From Mycolicibacterium brisbanense (GTDB lineage: Bacteria; Actinomycetota; Actinomycetes; Mycobacteriales; Mycobacteriaceae), in assembly GCF_001570425.1 (NCBI RefSeq), contig NZ_BCSX01000024.1:496001-560000 (forward strand): DNA of 64,000 nucleotides, read 5' to 3'. The first letter of the stretch is position 1. Each line of letters opens with the position of its first letter. Shown piece after piece: positions 50,585-59,376 of the stretch. The notes below the pieces were generated by a model, which saw only the letters and a program-made list of their open reading frames with translations, searched no databases and was not told where the DNA came from. Position numbers and translations under genes: made by a program.

Positions 50585-51748
50585 CTAGAGCGTCACCGTC
50601 ACCCGCGTACCGGCCCCCGGTCGGGTGTCGATGTCCATCGTGCCGTCGTTGGCTTCAACACGAACCTGCAAGGATGCCAAGCCGATATGGCCATTGGCCA
50701 CGGATGTCGTGACCCGCGCCGGGTCGAAACCCGCGCCGTCATCGGCGACTACCAACACAATTCGCTCCCCCTTGCGATGAAGCCCGACCGTCACCTCGCT
50801 GGCGCGGGCATGCTTGTTCACGTTCGCCAGCAGTTCGCGCGCCGCCCGGTACAGCAGGGCCTGTGACTCCGGCTGACCGACGTCCTCGATGTCGGCGTTC
50901 ACCACCACATCGCGATTCTCGTACTGGCGCAATAGTTCTCGCACTGCAGCAGCCAGACCCAGCTGGGCAAGCACCTGCGGGTGCAGCTCAGTGACCGTCG
51001 AACGCAGCCCAGCCGCGGTCTCCTGCAGCGCCGCGCGCACGCGGTCCAGGGCGGCATCCGGTATGCGTTCCCTGATCTCGTCGAGATCCAGCCGCGCCGC
51101 GAGCAGCGTCTGCAGCGGCCCGTCATGCAGGTGCTCGGCGAGCTCGGCATTGCGGATGTCGTCGGCGCGAGCCGATTCCGACACCAAGCGGCGGCGCACC
51201 TCCAACAGCCAGCGCACCCGCGCCGAGCGGCGCACCAGCACCAGCGACAACGCCGTCGTCGCCACGGCGAGCCAGACCAGGAAGCCGACGTGCATGTAGA
51301 CGACATTGGGGAGTCCGACATTGTCGTCACGCTTGGAGTAGAAGATCCACACCACCAGATACCCCAACGCGGTCGCGGCACCGAGCAGCGCGGTGAGCGC
51401 AGGGCGGTCCTGGAAGGCAATGGAGATCGGCAGCAGGAAGAACACCGGCAGCAGCGCGGCCGTCGCACCACCGGAGACCGCGCACAGCGCCACCAACACC
51501 AGCACATCGACTGCCGTCGAGGCCCATTCCACCCAGCGCGGCATCGGCCCGCGCAGCACCACCACCAGCCAGATCACCGCCGCGACGGCGTACACGCCGA
51601 TGATCACGGCGTAGACCTCGGGCAGCCAGTGGTCGACCTCCCACACCGAGACGAGCACGAGGATCAAGATGATCAACGGCACCCGCAACACGGCTGACAC
51701 CCGGACGGGTTGCGAGGCAAAGAAGTTGACGGTCCGTTCGAACGCCAT
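50585..51748 (-). CDS. NarL-type sensor histidine kinase
   Basis: A 387-residue kinase. Five or six membrane helices (about 20-180) form an unnamed sensor part. The HisKA_3 box is ELAEHLHDGPLQTLLAARLD (phospho-His in HDGPLQ), and the ATPase domain has ARELLANVNKHARAS, VADDGAGFD and GHIGLASLQVRVE. ATG 51748 lies 1 bp after the stop of the regulator gene. Signal unknown; intramembrane sensing is likely because no large outer domain exists. Confidence 0.9.
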   Translation of the reverse strand: MAFERTVNFFASQPVRVSAVLRVPLIILILVLVSVWEVDHWLPEVYAVIIGVYAVAAVIWLVVVLRGPMPRWVEWASTAVDVLVLVALCAVSGGATAALLPVFFLLPISIAFQDRPALTALLGAATALGYLVVWIFYSKRDDNVGLPNVVYMHVGFLVWLAVATTALSLVLVRRSARVRWLLEVRRRLVSESARADDIRNAELAEHLHDGPLQTLLAARLDLDEIRERIPDAALDRVRAALQETAAGLRSTVTELHPQVLAQLGLAAAVRELLRQYENRDVVVNADIEDVGQPESQALLYRAARELLANVNKHARASEVTVGLHRKGERIVLVVADDGAGFDPARVTTSVANGHIGLASLQVRVEANDGTMDIDTRPGAGTRVTVTL

Positions 51749-51749
51749 G

Positions 51750-52388
51750 TCAGTCCAGCAGCTTGCGCCGCATCGCCTCGGCGACCGCGGCGGCACGGTC
51801 TGACACCCCGAGCTTCTCGTAGAGCCGCTGCACATGGGTCTTGACCGTCGAGGGTGCGAGGTAGAGCTCCTTGGCCATGGCCGGGATGCTCAGACCCTTC
51901 GCGATGAGGTCGAGCACCTCACGCTCGCGTGGGCTGAGCACCGGCGCGTCGGGTTCGTTGCGCCGGCGGATCTCACCGGCCAGTCCCGCGGCCAGGTTCG
52001 GGTCGATCACGTCGCGGCCCTTGGCGCAGGACAGTACCGCGTTGACCAGTTCGCTGCGGGTGGACTCCTTCGACAGGAAACCCGCCGCACCCTGCTGCAG
52101 GGCCGTGTACACGATGGCCGACTCGTCGTGAGCGGAGATCAACAACACCCGGGTGCCGAGCTCGTCGCGGCTGACGGCGGCCGCCACCTGCGCGCCATCC
52201 ATTTGCGGCATGCGGTAATCCAGCAGAGCGACCTGGGGCCGGTGGGTCTTGATGAGTTCCAGTGCGTCCGCGCCGTTGTCGGCTTCGGCCACCACGTCGA
52301 TCTCGCCGCTGGAGGTCAGAGCCCGCACCACACCCTCGCGGAACATCGGATGGTCGTCGCCCACCACCACCCGCACCTTCTCGGCCAT
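51750..52388 (-). CDS. NarL/FixJ response regulator
   Basis: A 212-residue regulator. The receiver has VVGDDHPMFREGV, phospho-acceptor Asp in VALLDYRMPQMDG and Lys in GFLSKEST. The LuxR-type helix-turn-helix is LSPREREVLDLIAKGLSIPA, then VKTHVQRLYEKLGVSDRAAA. It is the first gene of a two-gene operon with the kinase. ATG 52388 is where the receiver begins. It is divergent from a LysR gene, 62 bp apart. Confidence 0.92.
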   Translation of the reverse strand: MAEKVRVVVGDDHPMFREGVVRALTSSGEIDVVAEADNGADALELIKTHRPQVALLDYRMPQMDGAQVAAAVSRDELGTRVLLISAHDESAIVYTALQQGAAGFLSKESTRSELVNAVLSCAKGRDVIDPNLAAGLAGEIRRRNEPDAPVLSPREREVLDLIAKGLSIPAMAKELYLAPSTVKTHVQRLYEKLGVSDRAAAVAEAMRRKLLD

Positions 52389-52450
52389 GGCGCACAGCAT
52401 CCCACAGGCAATAACGCCGGAAGCCCGAAAAACACGCAAGAATCACCCCC

Positions 52451-53332
52451 ATGCATCTGGACGAGCTGCACTGGTTCGTCGTCCTCGCCGAGACCGAGCA
52501 CGTCACCGACGCTGCAGCCGAGCTGCACATCAGCCAGCCCACCCTGTCGCGAGCCCTGGCCCGGATGGAGGACGAGGTGGGTACCCCGTTGTTCGACCGG
52601 GTCGGCCGCCGGCTGCGGCTCAACGCCTACGGCGAGATCCTGCTCGAGCACGCCCGGCGCGGCCTGGCCGAGATGCGTTCTGCCACTGAGCGGATCGCCG
52701 CGTTGCGCGACCCCGACACCGGAACCGTTCGGCTGGCGTTCCTGCATTCCCAGGCCAGCTGGTTCGTCCCGGACCTGCTGCGGCGGTTCCGTGCAGAGGC
52801 GCCCCGCGTGCAGTTCGCGCTGATCCAGGGCGCCGCACACGACATCGTCGACGCGCTGGCCGGTGGCCGGGTCGACCTGGCCATCACCTCGCCGCGTCCG
52901 GCCGGCTACCGGTGGCGCGGCCTCTACCTGGAGCGGCTATGCCTGGCCGTGCCGCGCGGGCACCGCTTCGCCGATCGGACCCGCATCCGGCTGGCCGACG
53001 CAGGCGACGAACCGTTCGTCGCGCTGGCACCCGAATTCGGCCTGCGTCAGCTCACCGACGAACTGTGCTCCGAGGCCGGGATAGAACCCCAGGTGGTGTT
53101 CGAGGCGATGGAGATCCCGACGATGGAGGGCCTGGTCGCCGCGGGTTTCGGCGTCGCAGTGGTGCCCGTCCCCCGACCCGAGCGCGCCGAGCCGGGCGCC
53201 GTCTATGTGCCGTTGTCACAGACCTCGGCCAAGCGCCAGCTCGGATTGGCGTGGCCCGCGGACCGTCCGCTGCCGCCCGCAGCCGAACGCTTCGCCGAAT
53301 TTGTCATACGCCAAGCGCATGAAGATACCTAG
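52451..53332 (+). CDS. LysR-family regulator
   Basis: A 293-residue regulator with an N-terminal winged helix (WFVVLAETEHVTDAAAELHI, SQPTLSRALARMEDEVGTPL) and a periplasmic-binding-like effector domain (TVRLAFLHSQASWFVPDLLR). It is followed after 46 bp by an MFS transporter on the same strand; such LysR/MFS pairs (for example YnfL/YnfM in E. coli) are common and imply control of the exporter. Ligand unknown. Confidence 0.9.
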   Translation: MHLDELHWFVVLAETEHVTDAAAELHISQPTLSRALARMEDEVGTPLFDRVGRRLRLNAYGEILLEHARRGLAEMRSATERIAALRDPDTGTVRLAFLHSQASWFVPDLLRRFRAEAPRVQFALIQGAAHDIVDALAGGRVDLAITSPRPAGYRWRGLYLERLCLAVPRGHRFADRTRIRLADAGDEPFVALAPEFGLRQLTDELCSEAGIEPQVVFEAMEIPTMEGLVAAGFGVAVVPVPRPERAEPGAVYVPLSQTSAKRQLGLAWPADRPLPPAAERFAEFVIRQAHEDT

Positions 53333-53355
53333 TTCCATGCATTGGACACATCGAG

Positions 53356-53378
53356 GGTAGCTACCTAACGTCGATGCG
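53356..53378 (+). promoter_or_regulatory. Promoter of MFS gene, leaderless start
   Basis: GGTAGCTACC (53356-53365) is a perfect 10-bp palindrome directly followed by TAACGT (53366-53371), a TANNNT -10. The GTG start lies 8 nt after it, so transcription should begin at or next to the start codon and the mRNA would be leaderless. The palindrome may be a LysR-type contact site. Confidence 0.5.
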
Positions 53379-54677
53379 GTGACAACTGCTCCTGCGATCT
53401 CGACTGACTGGCAAGGGCATACGCGCGGCTCCGCCGATTACCGGCGCCTGCTCGCCGCGCTGTTCTGCGCCGGAGTCGCCACCTTCGCGCAACTGTATTC
53501 ACCACAAGCGGTATTGCCGCTGATCGCACGTGACCTCGGCACTGGCGCCGCCGGCACCGCGCTGGCCGTGTCGACCGCCACGATCGGGCTCGCGGTCGGC
53601 GTGATCCCGTGGGCCGCCCTGGCCGACCGCATCGGCCGCGTTCAGGTGATGACGATATCCGTCACGGCCGCAACGGTTCTCGGCCTGCTGGTGCCACTGT
53701 CCCCGAGTTTCCAGCTGCTGCTGACCGGCCGGTTCCTTGAGGGTCTCGTGGTGGCCGGCGTACCTGCCGTCGCGGTCGCCTACCTCACCGAGGAGATCAA
53801 CGCCGGGCACGCCGCCAGAGCGGCGGGCACCTATGTCGCGGGCACGACCATCGGCGGACTGGCCGGTCGGCTCGTCACCGGACCCGTTGCCGAACACTTC
53901 GGCTGGCGCGTCGGCGTGCTGACGGTGGCGGTGCTGTGCGGCCTGGCCGCGCTCGCGTTCGCCAAGCTCGCGCCGCCGGCGCAGGGATTCACCCCGACCC
54001 GCAGTCACCGCGAGCTGGGCCCGCGCCTGTGGGCAAACCTGCGGTCACCGCGTCAGCTGGTGCTCTATGCGCAGGGCTTCTTGTTGATGGGCGGGTTCGT
54101 CGCGATCTACAACTTCCTGGGCTTCCGGCTGATGGCCGCGCCCTTCCACTTGCCGCAGACCGTGGTCAGCCTGGTGTTCGTGGCGTATCTGGCGGGCACC
54201 TGGGCTTCGGCGCGGGCCGGCGCCGAGGCCACCCGGTTCGGCCGACGAAAGGTGCTGCTCGCCTCGATCGCGACGATGATCGTCGGCGTCGCCATCACCA
54301 CCAGCCACAATCTGGTCGCCGTGCTGGCCGGGCTGGTGGTCGCCACCGCGGGGTTCTTCGGGGCGCACGCCATCGCCTCGGGCTGGGTCGGCACCGCCGC
54401 GTCCCCCGACGGCAAGGCGCAGGCCTCCTCGCTCTACAACCTGTTCTATTACGGCGGGTCGAGCGCCGTCGGCTGGTTCGGCGGGGTGGCGTTCGACGCT
54501 GCCGGCTGGCCTGCGGTCGCGGCGGTGGTCATCGGCCTGGCCGTCGTGGCCGGGCTGCTGGCGTGCACCCTCGGCCGTGACAGCGGCAAGCCGCTCAACT
54601 ACCACAGCGGCGAGCCGCTCAATCACCAGAGTTCGATGTCGCGGCCGTACTCCGACTCGGGACGCGGACCGAAGTAG
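53379..54677 (+). CDS. MFS transporter, YnfM-like
   Basis: A 432-residue major facilitator with 12 helices. [16 protein letters not shown] around residue 83 is the loop 2-3 motif, and [14 protein letters not shown] its second-half repeat. [20 protein letters not shown] near the N-terminus resembles the YnfM/Bcr-type efflux branch. The last 35 residues are hydrophilic and their codons overlap the 3' end of the convergent DUF1348 gene by 55 bp. Likely an exporter controlled by the upstream LysR protein. Confidence 0.88.
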   Translation: MTTAPAISTDWQGHTRGSADYRRLLAALFCAGVATFAQLYSPQAVLPLIARDLGTGAAGTALAVSTATIGLAVGVIPWAALADRIGRVQVMTISVTAATVLGLLVPLSPSFQLLLTGRFLEGLVVAGVPAVAVAYLTEEINAGHAARAAGTYVAGTTIGGLAGRLVTGPVAEHFGWRVGVLTVAVLCGLAALAFAKLAPPAQGFTPTRSHRELGPRLWANLRSPRQLVLYAQGFLLMGGFVAIYNFLGFRLMAAPFHLPQTVVSLVFVAYLAGTWASARAGAEATRFGRRKVLLASIATMIVGVAITTSHNLVAVLAGLVVATAGFFGAHAIASGWVGTAASPDGKAQASSLYNLFYYGGSSAVGWFGGVAFDAAGWPAVAAVVIGLAVVAGLLACTLGRDSGKPLNYHSGEPLNHQSSMSRPYSDSGRGPK

Positions 54678-55099
54678 CGCCGCTGGGATTCCTCGATGAG
54701 GACGTCGTTGATGCTCGCCTCACGACGCGCCATCAGCCCGTCGTCGGTGAACTGCCACAGCTCGTTGCCGTAACTGCGGTACCACTGCCCGTCGGCGTCG
54801 TGCCACTCGTACTGGAACCGCACCGCCATCCGGTTCTCGCGGAATCCCCACAGGCTCTTGCGCAGCACGTAGTCCAACTCGCGCTGCCATTTGCGGGTCA
54901 GGAATTCCACGATCTGCTCGCGCCCCACAATGTGCTCCGCACGGTTACGCCAGTGGGAATCCGGCGTGTAAGCCAGGCTGACCCGGTGCGGGTCACGGGT
55001 GTTCCAGGCGTCCTCGGCGGCTTGCACCTTCTGCATGGCTGTTTCCAGAGTGAACGGCGGGAACGGCGGGCGGCTCTCGGGCGGGAGGGTTCCAGTCAT
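54623..55099 (-). CDS. DUF1348 (NTF2/SnoaL-like) protein
   Basis: A 158-residue cytosolic protein of the NTF2-like fold. The segment [20 protein letters not shown], the [20 protein letters not shown] stretch and the end [20 protein letters not shown] are those of DUF1348. Members are small, single-domain and of unknown reaction. It overlaps the MFS gene tail-to-tail by 55 bp, an unusually long convergent overlap. It is divergent from fadE2. Confidence 0.88.
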   Translation of the reverse strand: MTGTLPPESRPPFPPFTLETAMQKVQAAEDAWNTRDPHRVSLAYTPDSHWRNRAEHIVGREQIVEFLTRKWQRELDYVLRKSLWGFRENRMAVRFQYEWHDADGQWYRSYGNELWQFTDDGLMARREASINDVLIEESQRRYFGPRPESEYGRDIELW

Positions 55100-55143
55100 G
55101 CCTATGTTCTACCTGTCTAACCATGTGTCATATCGTGGCTGGC

Positions 55144-56373
55144 ATGGACTTCGCGATGTCGGCCAAAGCGACTGATTACCACAAACGGCTCACCGACTTC
55201 ATGACCGAGCACGTGTTCCCGGCGGAGTCGTCCTACGAGGCGTATCGCGAGGAGAGGGGTCCCAAGGACCACACCGTGCCGCCGGTGGTCGAGGAACTCA
55301 AGGTCAAGGCCAAGGCCGCCGGGCTATGGAACCTGTTCCTACCGTCGGAGTCGGGGCTGACCAACCTGGAGTACGCACCCCTGGCCGAGATCTCGGGGTG
55401 GAGCCTGGAACTCGCCCCCGAGGCGATCAACTGCCAGGCCCCCGACACCGGCAACATGGAGACCCTGCACCTGTTCGCCACCGAAGCGCAGCGCAAACAA
55501 TGGCTCGAGCCGCTGCTGGCCGGTGACATCCGCAGTGCGTTCGCCATGACCGAACCCGCCGTGGCCTCCTCGGACGCCCGCAACATCGAGACGACCATGC
55601 TGCGCGACGGGGCCGACTACGTCATCAACGGCCGCAAGTGGTGGATCAGTGGCGCCGCCGATCCGCGCTGCAAGATCCTCATCGTCATGGGCCGCACCAA
55701 TCCCGACGCGGCCTCGCACGCCCAGCAGTCGATGATCCTGGTGCCGGTGGACACCCCCGGCGTGAGCATCCTCCGTTCCCTTCCGGTGTTCGGCTGGCAG
55801 GACCAGCACGGGCACTGCGAGATCGTCTTCGACAACGTGCGGGTGCCTGCCGAGAACCTGCTGCACGAGGAAGGCAGCGGCTTCGCCATCGCCCAGGCCC
55901 GGTTGGGCCCCGGCCGCATCCACCACTGCATGCGTGCCCTCGGGGCGGCTGAGCGGGCGCTGGCGTTGATGGTCGACAGGGTGCAGAAGCGCGTCGCGTT
56001 CGGCAAGCCGTTGGCCGAGCAGGGTGTGGTGCGCGAGTCGATTGCCAAGTCCCGCAACGAGATCGACCAGGCCAGGCTGCTCTGCGAGAAGGCCGCATGG
56101 ACCATCGACCAGCAGGGCAACAAAGCCGCCCACGTGCTGGTGTCCCAGATCAAGTCCGTGGCCCCACAGGTCGCCTGCACCGTCATCGACCGGGCCATCC
56201 AGGTGCACGGGGCGGCCGGCATCAGCGACGACTTCCCGTTGGCGCGGCTCTACGGCTGGCATCGCGCGATGCGGCTGTTCGACGGGCCCGACGAGGTGCA
56301 CATGCGCACCATTGCCCGTGCCGAGCTCGGGCGCGAGAAGTCGGCCCTCGCAGCGGCGGTGACGTCCGCATGA
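55144..56373 (+). CDS. fadE2: Acyl-CoA dehydrogenase FadE2 (Rv0154c-like)
   Basis: A 409-residue acyl-CoA dehydrogenase close to Mtb FadE2 along its length (MDFAMSAKATDYHKRLTDFM; WNLFLPSESGLTNLEYAPLA; GFAIAQARLGPGRIHHCMRA). It belongs to the ACAD10/11-like branch, where FDGPDEVHMRTIAR replaces the usual EGT..IQR catalytic segment. Substrate is unknown. ATG 55144 matches the FadE2 start. It overlaps ptpB by 4 bp (ATGA), the same gene order as Rv0154c-Rv0153c. Confidence 0.93.
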   Translation: MDFAMSAKATDYHKRLTDFMTEHVFPAESSYEAYREERGPKDHTVPPVVEELKVKAKAAGLWNLFLPSESGLTNLEYAPLAEISGWSLELAPEAINCQAPDTGNMETLHLFATEAQRKQWLEPLLAGDIRSAFAMTEPAVASSDARNIETTMLRDGADYVINGRKWWISGAADPRCKILIVMGRTNPDAASHAQQSMILVPVDTPGVSILRSLPVFGWQDQHGHCEIVFDNVRVPAENLLHEEGSGFAIAQARLGPGRIHHCMRALGAAERALALMVDRVQKRVAFGKPLAEQGVVRESIAKSRNEIDQARLLCEKAAWTIDQQGNKAAHVLVSQIKSVAPQVACTVIDRAIQVHGAAGISDDFPLARLYGWHRAMRLFDGPDEVHMRTIARAELGREKSALAAAVTSA

Positions 56374-57167
56374 CCGTCGGGCTCGGAGAACTGTCAGGAG
56401 CGTGGAACTTTCGAGATGTGGCGGAGTCCACCGGGATTCGGCCCGGCCGGCTCTACCGGTCCAGTGAGCTGAGCGCGCTCTCCGACGCGGGACGCGACCG
56501 GTTCCGAGACTTGGCCATCACCGATGTCGCCGACCTTCGGTCCTACCGCGAGGTGCAGCGCCGTGGCCCGGGCCTGGTACCCGACGGCGTCGAAATCCAC
56601 ATGCTGCCGTTCCACTTCCAGGACGACTCCGATCAGGACGCACCGCACGAGTCGACGTTCCAGCGGGTGATGGCCGAGTCTCCCAGCGACGAGAACGTGG
56701 TCGACGCCGCCAAGCGGTACATGGTCGAGGTCTATGAGGAATTCCCGACCCTGCCGGGCGCGCATACCGCTGTGCGCCAAGTGATCTCGCTGTTGGCCGC
56801 AGGTCGGCCCGTGCTCGCGCACTGCTTCGCAGGCAAGGACCGCACCGGGTTCACCGTGGCGACCGTGCTCAATGCCGTCGGGGTATCCAGCGACACCGTG
56901 ATGGCGGATTTCCTGCGCAGCAATGACGCCATCGTTGCGCTGCGCGAGCGCATCCTCGATTCGGTGCGGGCCCGATCAGGCGATGCCGAGGTCATCTCTT
57001 TCGCCGAAGCTCGGCTGACCGACGAGGTGCTCGGCGTACGCGAGGAGTACCTCGACGCCGCGTGGCGCACGCTGGAGCACAGCTACGGTTCGACTTCGGG
57101 CTTCCTGAGGGCGGCCGGCGTGACGGACGCGGACCTCGCCGGGCTGCGTACGGCGCTGCTGGATTAA
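56370..57167 (+). CDS. ptpB: Protein/lipid phosphatase PtpB (Rv0153c-like)
   Basis: A 265-residue phosphatase. The active site is VLAHCFAGKDRTGF, with Cys152, Asp157 and Arg158; the Lys-Asp-Arg inside the P-loop is the signature of the PtpB/DSP class with activity on phospho-Tyr, phospho-Ser/Thr and phosphoinositides. N-terminal GAWNFRDVAESTGIRPGRLY and AITDVADLRSYREVQRRGPG match Mtb PtpB. No signal peptide is seen. In pathogens PtpB is a secreted virulence factor; here in a likely environmental species it may have a bacterial target. It is coupled to fadE2. Confidence 0.94.
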   Translation: MTVGLGELSGAWNFRDVAESTGIRPGRLYRSSELSALSDAGRDRFRDLAITDVADLRSYREVQRRGPGLVPDGVEIHMLPFHFQDDSDQDAPHESTFQRVMAESPSDENVVDAAKRYMVEVYEEFPTLPGAHTAVRQVISLLAAGRPVLAHCFAGKDRTGFTVATVLNAVGVSSDTVMADFLRSNDAIVALRERILDSVRARSGDAEVISFAEARLTDEVLGVREEYLDAAWRTLEHSYGSTSGFLRAAGVTDADLAGLRTALLD

Positions 57168-57424
57168 GCCGCGTCGTTTTCCGCGGCGATCCGCCGTTGT
57201 TCGTTGCGCATCAGCACCTGCCCGGCGCCGAGCAACAGGGCGACGGGCCAGTCGATGATCTCGATCGCTGCCAGCACGCCGAGTGCGCTGTAGAAGGCCA
57301 GCTGCTCAGGGGGCGGTACCGCGACCCGGCCCACCACCGGCAACGTCAGCGCAAAGCCGCGGGCATTGCGGACCCTTTGCACCGCTTCGCGGTGACTCTG
57401 CGCCTGTCGTGAGTTTTCGGGCAT
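57164..57424 (-). CDS. Small membrane protein
   Basis: An 86-residue protein with one or two hydrophobic segments (EQLAFYSALGVLAAIEIIDW, PVALLLGAGQVLM) and charged ends. Not recognised by name. ATG 57424 has GGAGAGG upstream. Its stop codon shares TTAA with the ptpB stop (4-bp convergent overlap). Confidence 0.7.
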   Translation of the reverse strand: MPENSRQAQSHREAVQRVRNARGFALTLPVVGRVAVPPPEQLAFYSALGVLAAIEIIDWPVALLLGAGQVLMRNEQRRIAAENDAA

Positions 57425-57478
57425 TGGTCACCTCTCCGTCACGTCGGTTTCGACTGCTCGACGTTTCGATTACCCACC

Positions 57479-57625
57479 GTGACAGGCGTGACAACCTCCA
57501 ATGTGTCGGTCGATCCGATGGCCGACATCGTGGCGCGCGTCTTGACGGTCCCGTTGCGTGAGCTGTACGCGATGTTGTGGCGCTGCGGCGTCCTGCACAT
57601 CGACGACTCGCCCACCGCTTCTTGA
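57479..57625 (+). CDS. 48-residue conserved-looking small protein
   Basis: An open frame from GTG 57479 (or GTG 57488) to TGA 57625. The C-terminal two thirds, DPMADIVARVLTVPLRELYA, then MLWRCGVLHIDDSPTAS, have the look of a compact helical protein, and nearly all codons end in G or C, as in real genes here. There is no ribosome site; a leaderless start is possible. It lies divergent from the small membrane protein and convergent with the YceI gene. Confidence 0.45.
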   Translation: MTGVTTSNVSVDPMADIVARVLTVPLRELYAMLWRCGVLHIDDSPTAS

Positions 57626-57635
57626 GCTCTCACGT

Positions 57636-58169
57636 TCACCGTTCTGCCGCGAGCGTGACCCGCACCTCGTCCGCCACCTTCATCGCACCCATCAGCATCG
57701 AATACTGCTTGATGCCGAAGGCGGAATGCCGCACCACCGCCTCACCTGAGATGCGCACGCCATCGGGCTCGACGTGGACATCGACGGTCTGCTCACCGCT
57801 GTGCCCGGCGATCTGCAGGGTGCCGACCAGTCGCAGCGTGTCACCGTCGCGGTCGATCGCCGACGACCGAAACGTAGCTTGGGGAAACCGCTTGGCCTGC
57901 AACGTCTTCAGCGCGTTGGTGCGCACCACCGCCTTCTCGGCGCCCGATAGCGGCGTCATCCCGCCTTCGCCCCGGACGACGTCGAGGGAGTCGAGGTCGA
58001 CGGTGACCTCGACGGCCGCGGGCTGATCGCCGTCCCAGTCCACCGTGGCCTGCCATGACCGCAGCGCGATCGTCAGACGGTGCCCCATGCGCGACGCGCT
58101 GCCGGTGACGCCCGTGTGCAGCAGCAACTCACCGTCGGATGCGTCCAATGTCCATTGCCGTGCAGTCAA
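57636..58169 (-). CDS. YceI-family lipocalin-like protein
   Basis: A 177-residue beta-barrel protein of the YceI family (QWTLDASDGELLLHTGVTGS; DLDSLDVVRGEGGMTPLSG; FPQATFRSSAI; GEAVVRHSAFGIKQYS). YceI proteins bind isoprenoid or amphiphilic ligands. No signal peptide. TTG 58169 is taken as start because it makes a TTGA overlap with the preceding stop and gives the usual family N-terminus. It is the last gene of the six-gene minus-strand operon. Confidence 0.85.
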   Translation of the reverse strand: MTARQWTLDASDGELLLHTGVTGSASRMGHRLTIALRSWQATVDWDGDQPAAVEVTVDLDSLDVVRGEGGMTPLSGAEKAVVRTNALKTLQAKRFPQATFRSSAIDRDGDTLRLVGTLQIAGHSGEQTVDVHVEPDGVRISGEAVVRHSAFGIKQYSMLMGAMKVADEVRVTLAAER

Positions 58170-58651
58170 TTGCTGAACACCAACCCCGTCACCCACGCAA
58201 TTGTGGCAAGCAGCCCGCCGGTCAGCTCGACACCGACCGAGAGGGCCACGCCCTTGAGCGCATGCACCGTCGACGCGAAGGCCCGGCGGTGGTCCCGCCG
58301 CACCGACAACTCTGCCAGGTAGACGCCGGCCACGAAGCCCAGCAGCAGACCCAGCACCGGGATCACGAAGAACCCGATGATGCCCAGCACGCCGCCGGCC
58401 ACCAAGCTGCCCGTCCGGACGTCGGCGGCCCGCATGCGGCGCACCGGCCACAGGTACTTCACCACCTCGCTGGTGATGAACAGCGCCGCCGCGACTCCGA
58501 GCGTCACCCACGACACCGCGGTGTGCTCGACGATCGCCCACACCGCGATCGCGGCGAACACCAGCAATCCACCTGGCAGAACCGGCACCACGATGCCGAC
58601 AAGCCCGACGGCGATGGCTACAGCGACGAGTACGACGCCAAGGGTGCTCAC
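58166..58651 (-). CDS. DUF456 membrane protein
   Basis: A 161-residue protein with four to five hydrophobic helices (VSTLGVVLVAVAIAVGLVGI, VVPVLPGGLLVFAAIAVWAI, GIIGFFVIPVLGLLLGFVAG), which is the DUF456 pattern with its repeated Gly-rich turns. GTG 58651 overlaps the methyltransferase stop (GTGA). Function unknown. Confidence 0.87.
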   Translation of the reverse strand: MSTLGVVLVAVAIAVGLVGIVVPVLPGGLLVFAAIAVWAIVEHTAVSWVTLGVAAALFITSEVVKYLWPVRRMRAADVRTGSLVAGGVLGIIGFFVIPVLGLLLGFVAGVYLAELSVRRDHRRAFASTVHALKGVALSVGVELTGGLLATIAWVTGLVFSN

Positions 58652-59367
58652 GGCTTCTGGCCGCGTACCCACTGAATGGCGCCGACGCTCTTGGAACGCA
58701 CCCTGAGCAGGCCGAGTTCCTCGAAGATGTCGCCGATCTCGTCCTGCCCGAAGAACCGCGCGCCGCCCTTCGACAGCAGGCGCACCGGGCCGCGCCCGAC
58801 GGTGGGCACCATGACGGCGATCCGCCGGCCCGGCCGCAGCACCCGCACCATCTCCGACAGTGCGGCGTCGGCATCGGGGATCAGCTGCAGCACTGCGATC
58901 GAATTCACCGCGTCGAACGATTCGTCCCGGAACGGGAGCCGCTGGGCATCGGCCCGGATGAAGCCGACCTGCCGGCCCGCTTCGGCGGCCACCGCACGGG
59001 CCAGCATGGGTTCGGAGATGTCGATGCCGAGAGCCAGCCCGTCGAGGCCGGCGGCCCGAGCCAACGCCGCTGTGACGTTGCCGGGGCCGCTGCCGACGTC
59101 GAGCACGACGCCACCGGATGGAATGTTCAACCAATCGACGGGCGGCCGCGTCACCGCCAGTAGCCGCCGGTTCAGCAGCTGCGCACGGTCATAGAGCATC
59201 GACCCGACCGGCGACGCCCACCACTTCTGAATGGTCCCCGAGTTCTTGGGCGCGTCAGAGCCCGCGCCCAACAGGTCGAGGTAGCCCTTGCTGGTGTCGG
59301 GCTCGGCCGGCGGGTCGATCAACAGCTCTAGTGCCCGGCGCAGTGCTTGATTCGACGCAGTGTCCAC
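58648..59367 (-). CDS. Class I SAM-dependent methyltransferase
   Basis: A 239-residue methyltransferase. VVLDVGSGPGNVTAALARAA (about 87-106) is the SAM site; GIDISEPMLARAV and VRVLRPGRRIAVMVP are the other Rossmann motifs. The N-terminal 70 residues are a helical lid. Substrate unknown; the operon with SDR, quinone oxidoreductase and YceI hints at a lipid or quinone-like molecule. Start GTG 59367. Confidence 0.88.
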   Translation of the reverse strand: MDTASNQALRRALELLIDPPAEPDTSKGYLDLLGAGSDAPKNSGTIQKWWASPVGSMLYDRAQLLNRRLLAVTRPPVDWLNIPSGGVVLDVGSGPGNVTAALARAAGLDGLALGIDISEPMLARAVAAEAGRQVGFIRADAQRLPFRDESFDAVNSIAVLQLIPDADAALSEMVRVLRPGRRIAVMVPTVGRGPVRLLSKGGARFFGQDEIGDIFEELGLLRVRSKSVGAIQWVRGQKP

Positions 59368-59376
59368 AACTCCACG

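Noticed and set aside
58170..58874. Extension of the YceI frame upstream of TTG 58169
   Set aside because: It runs through the DUF456 and methyltransferase genes in a different frame and has no family similarity.
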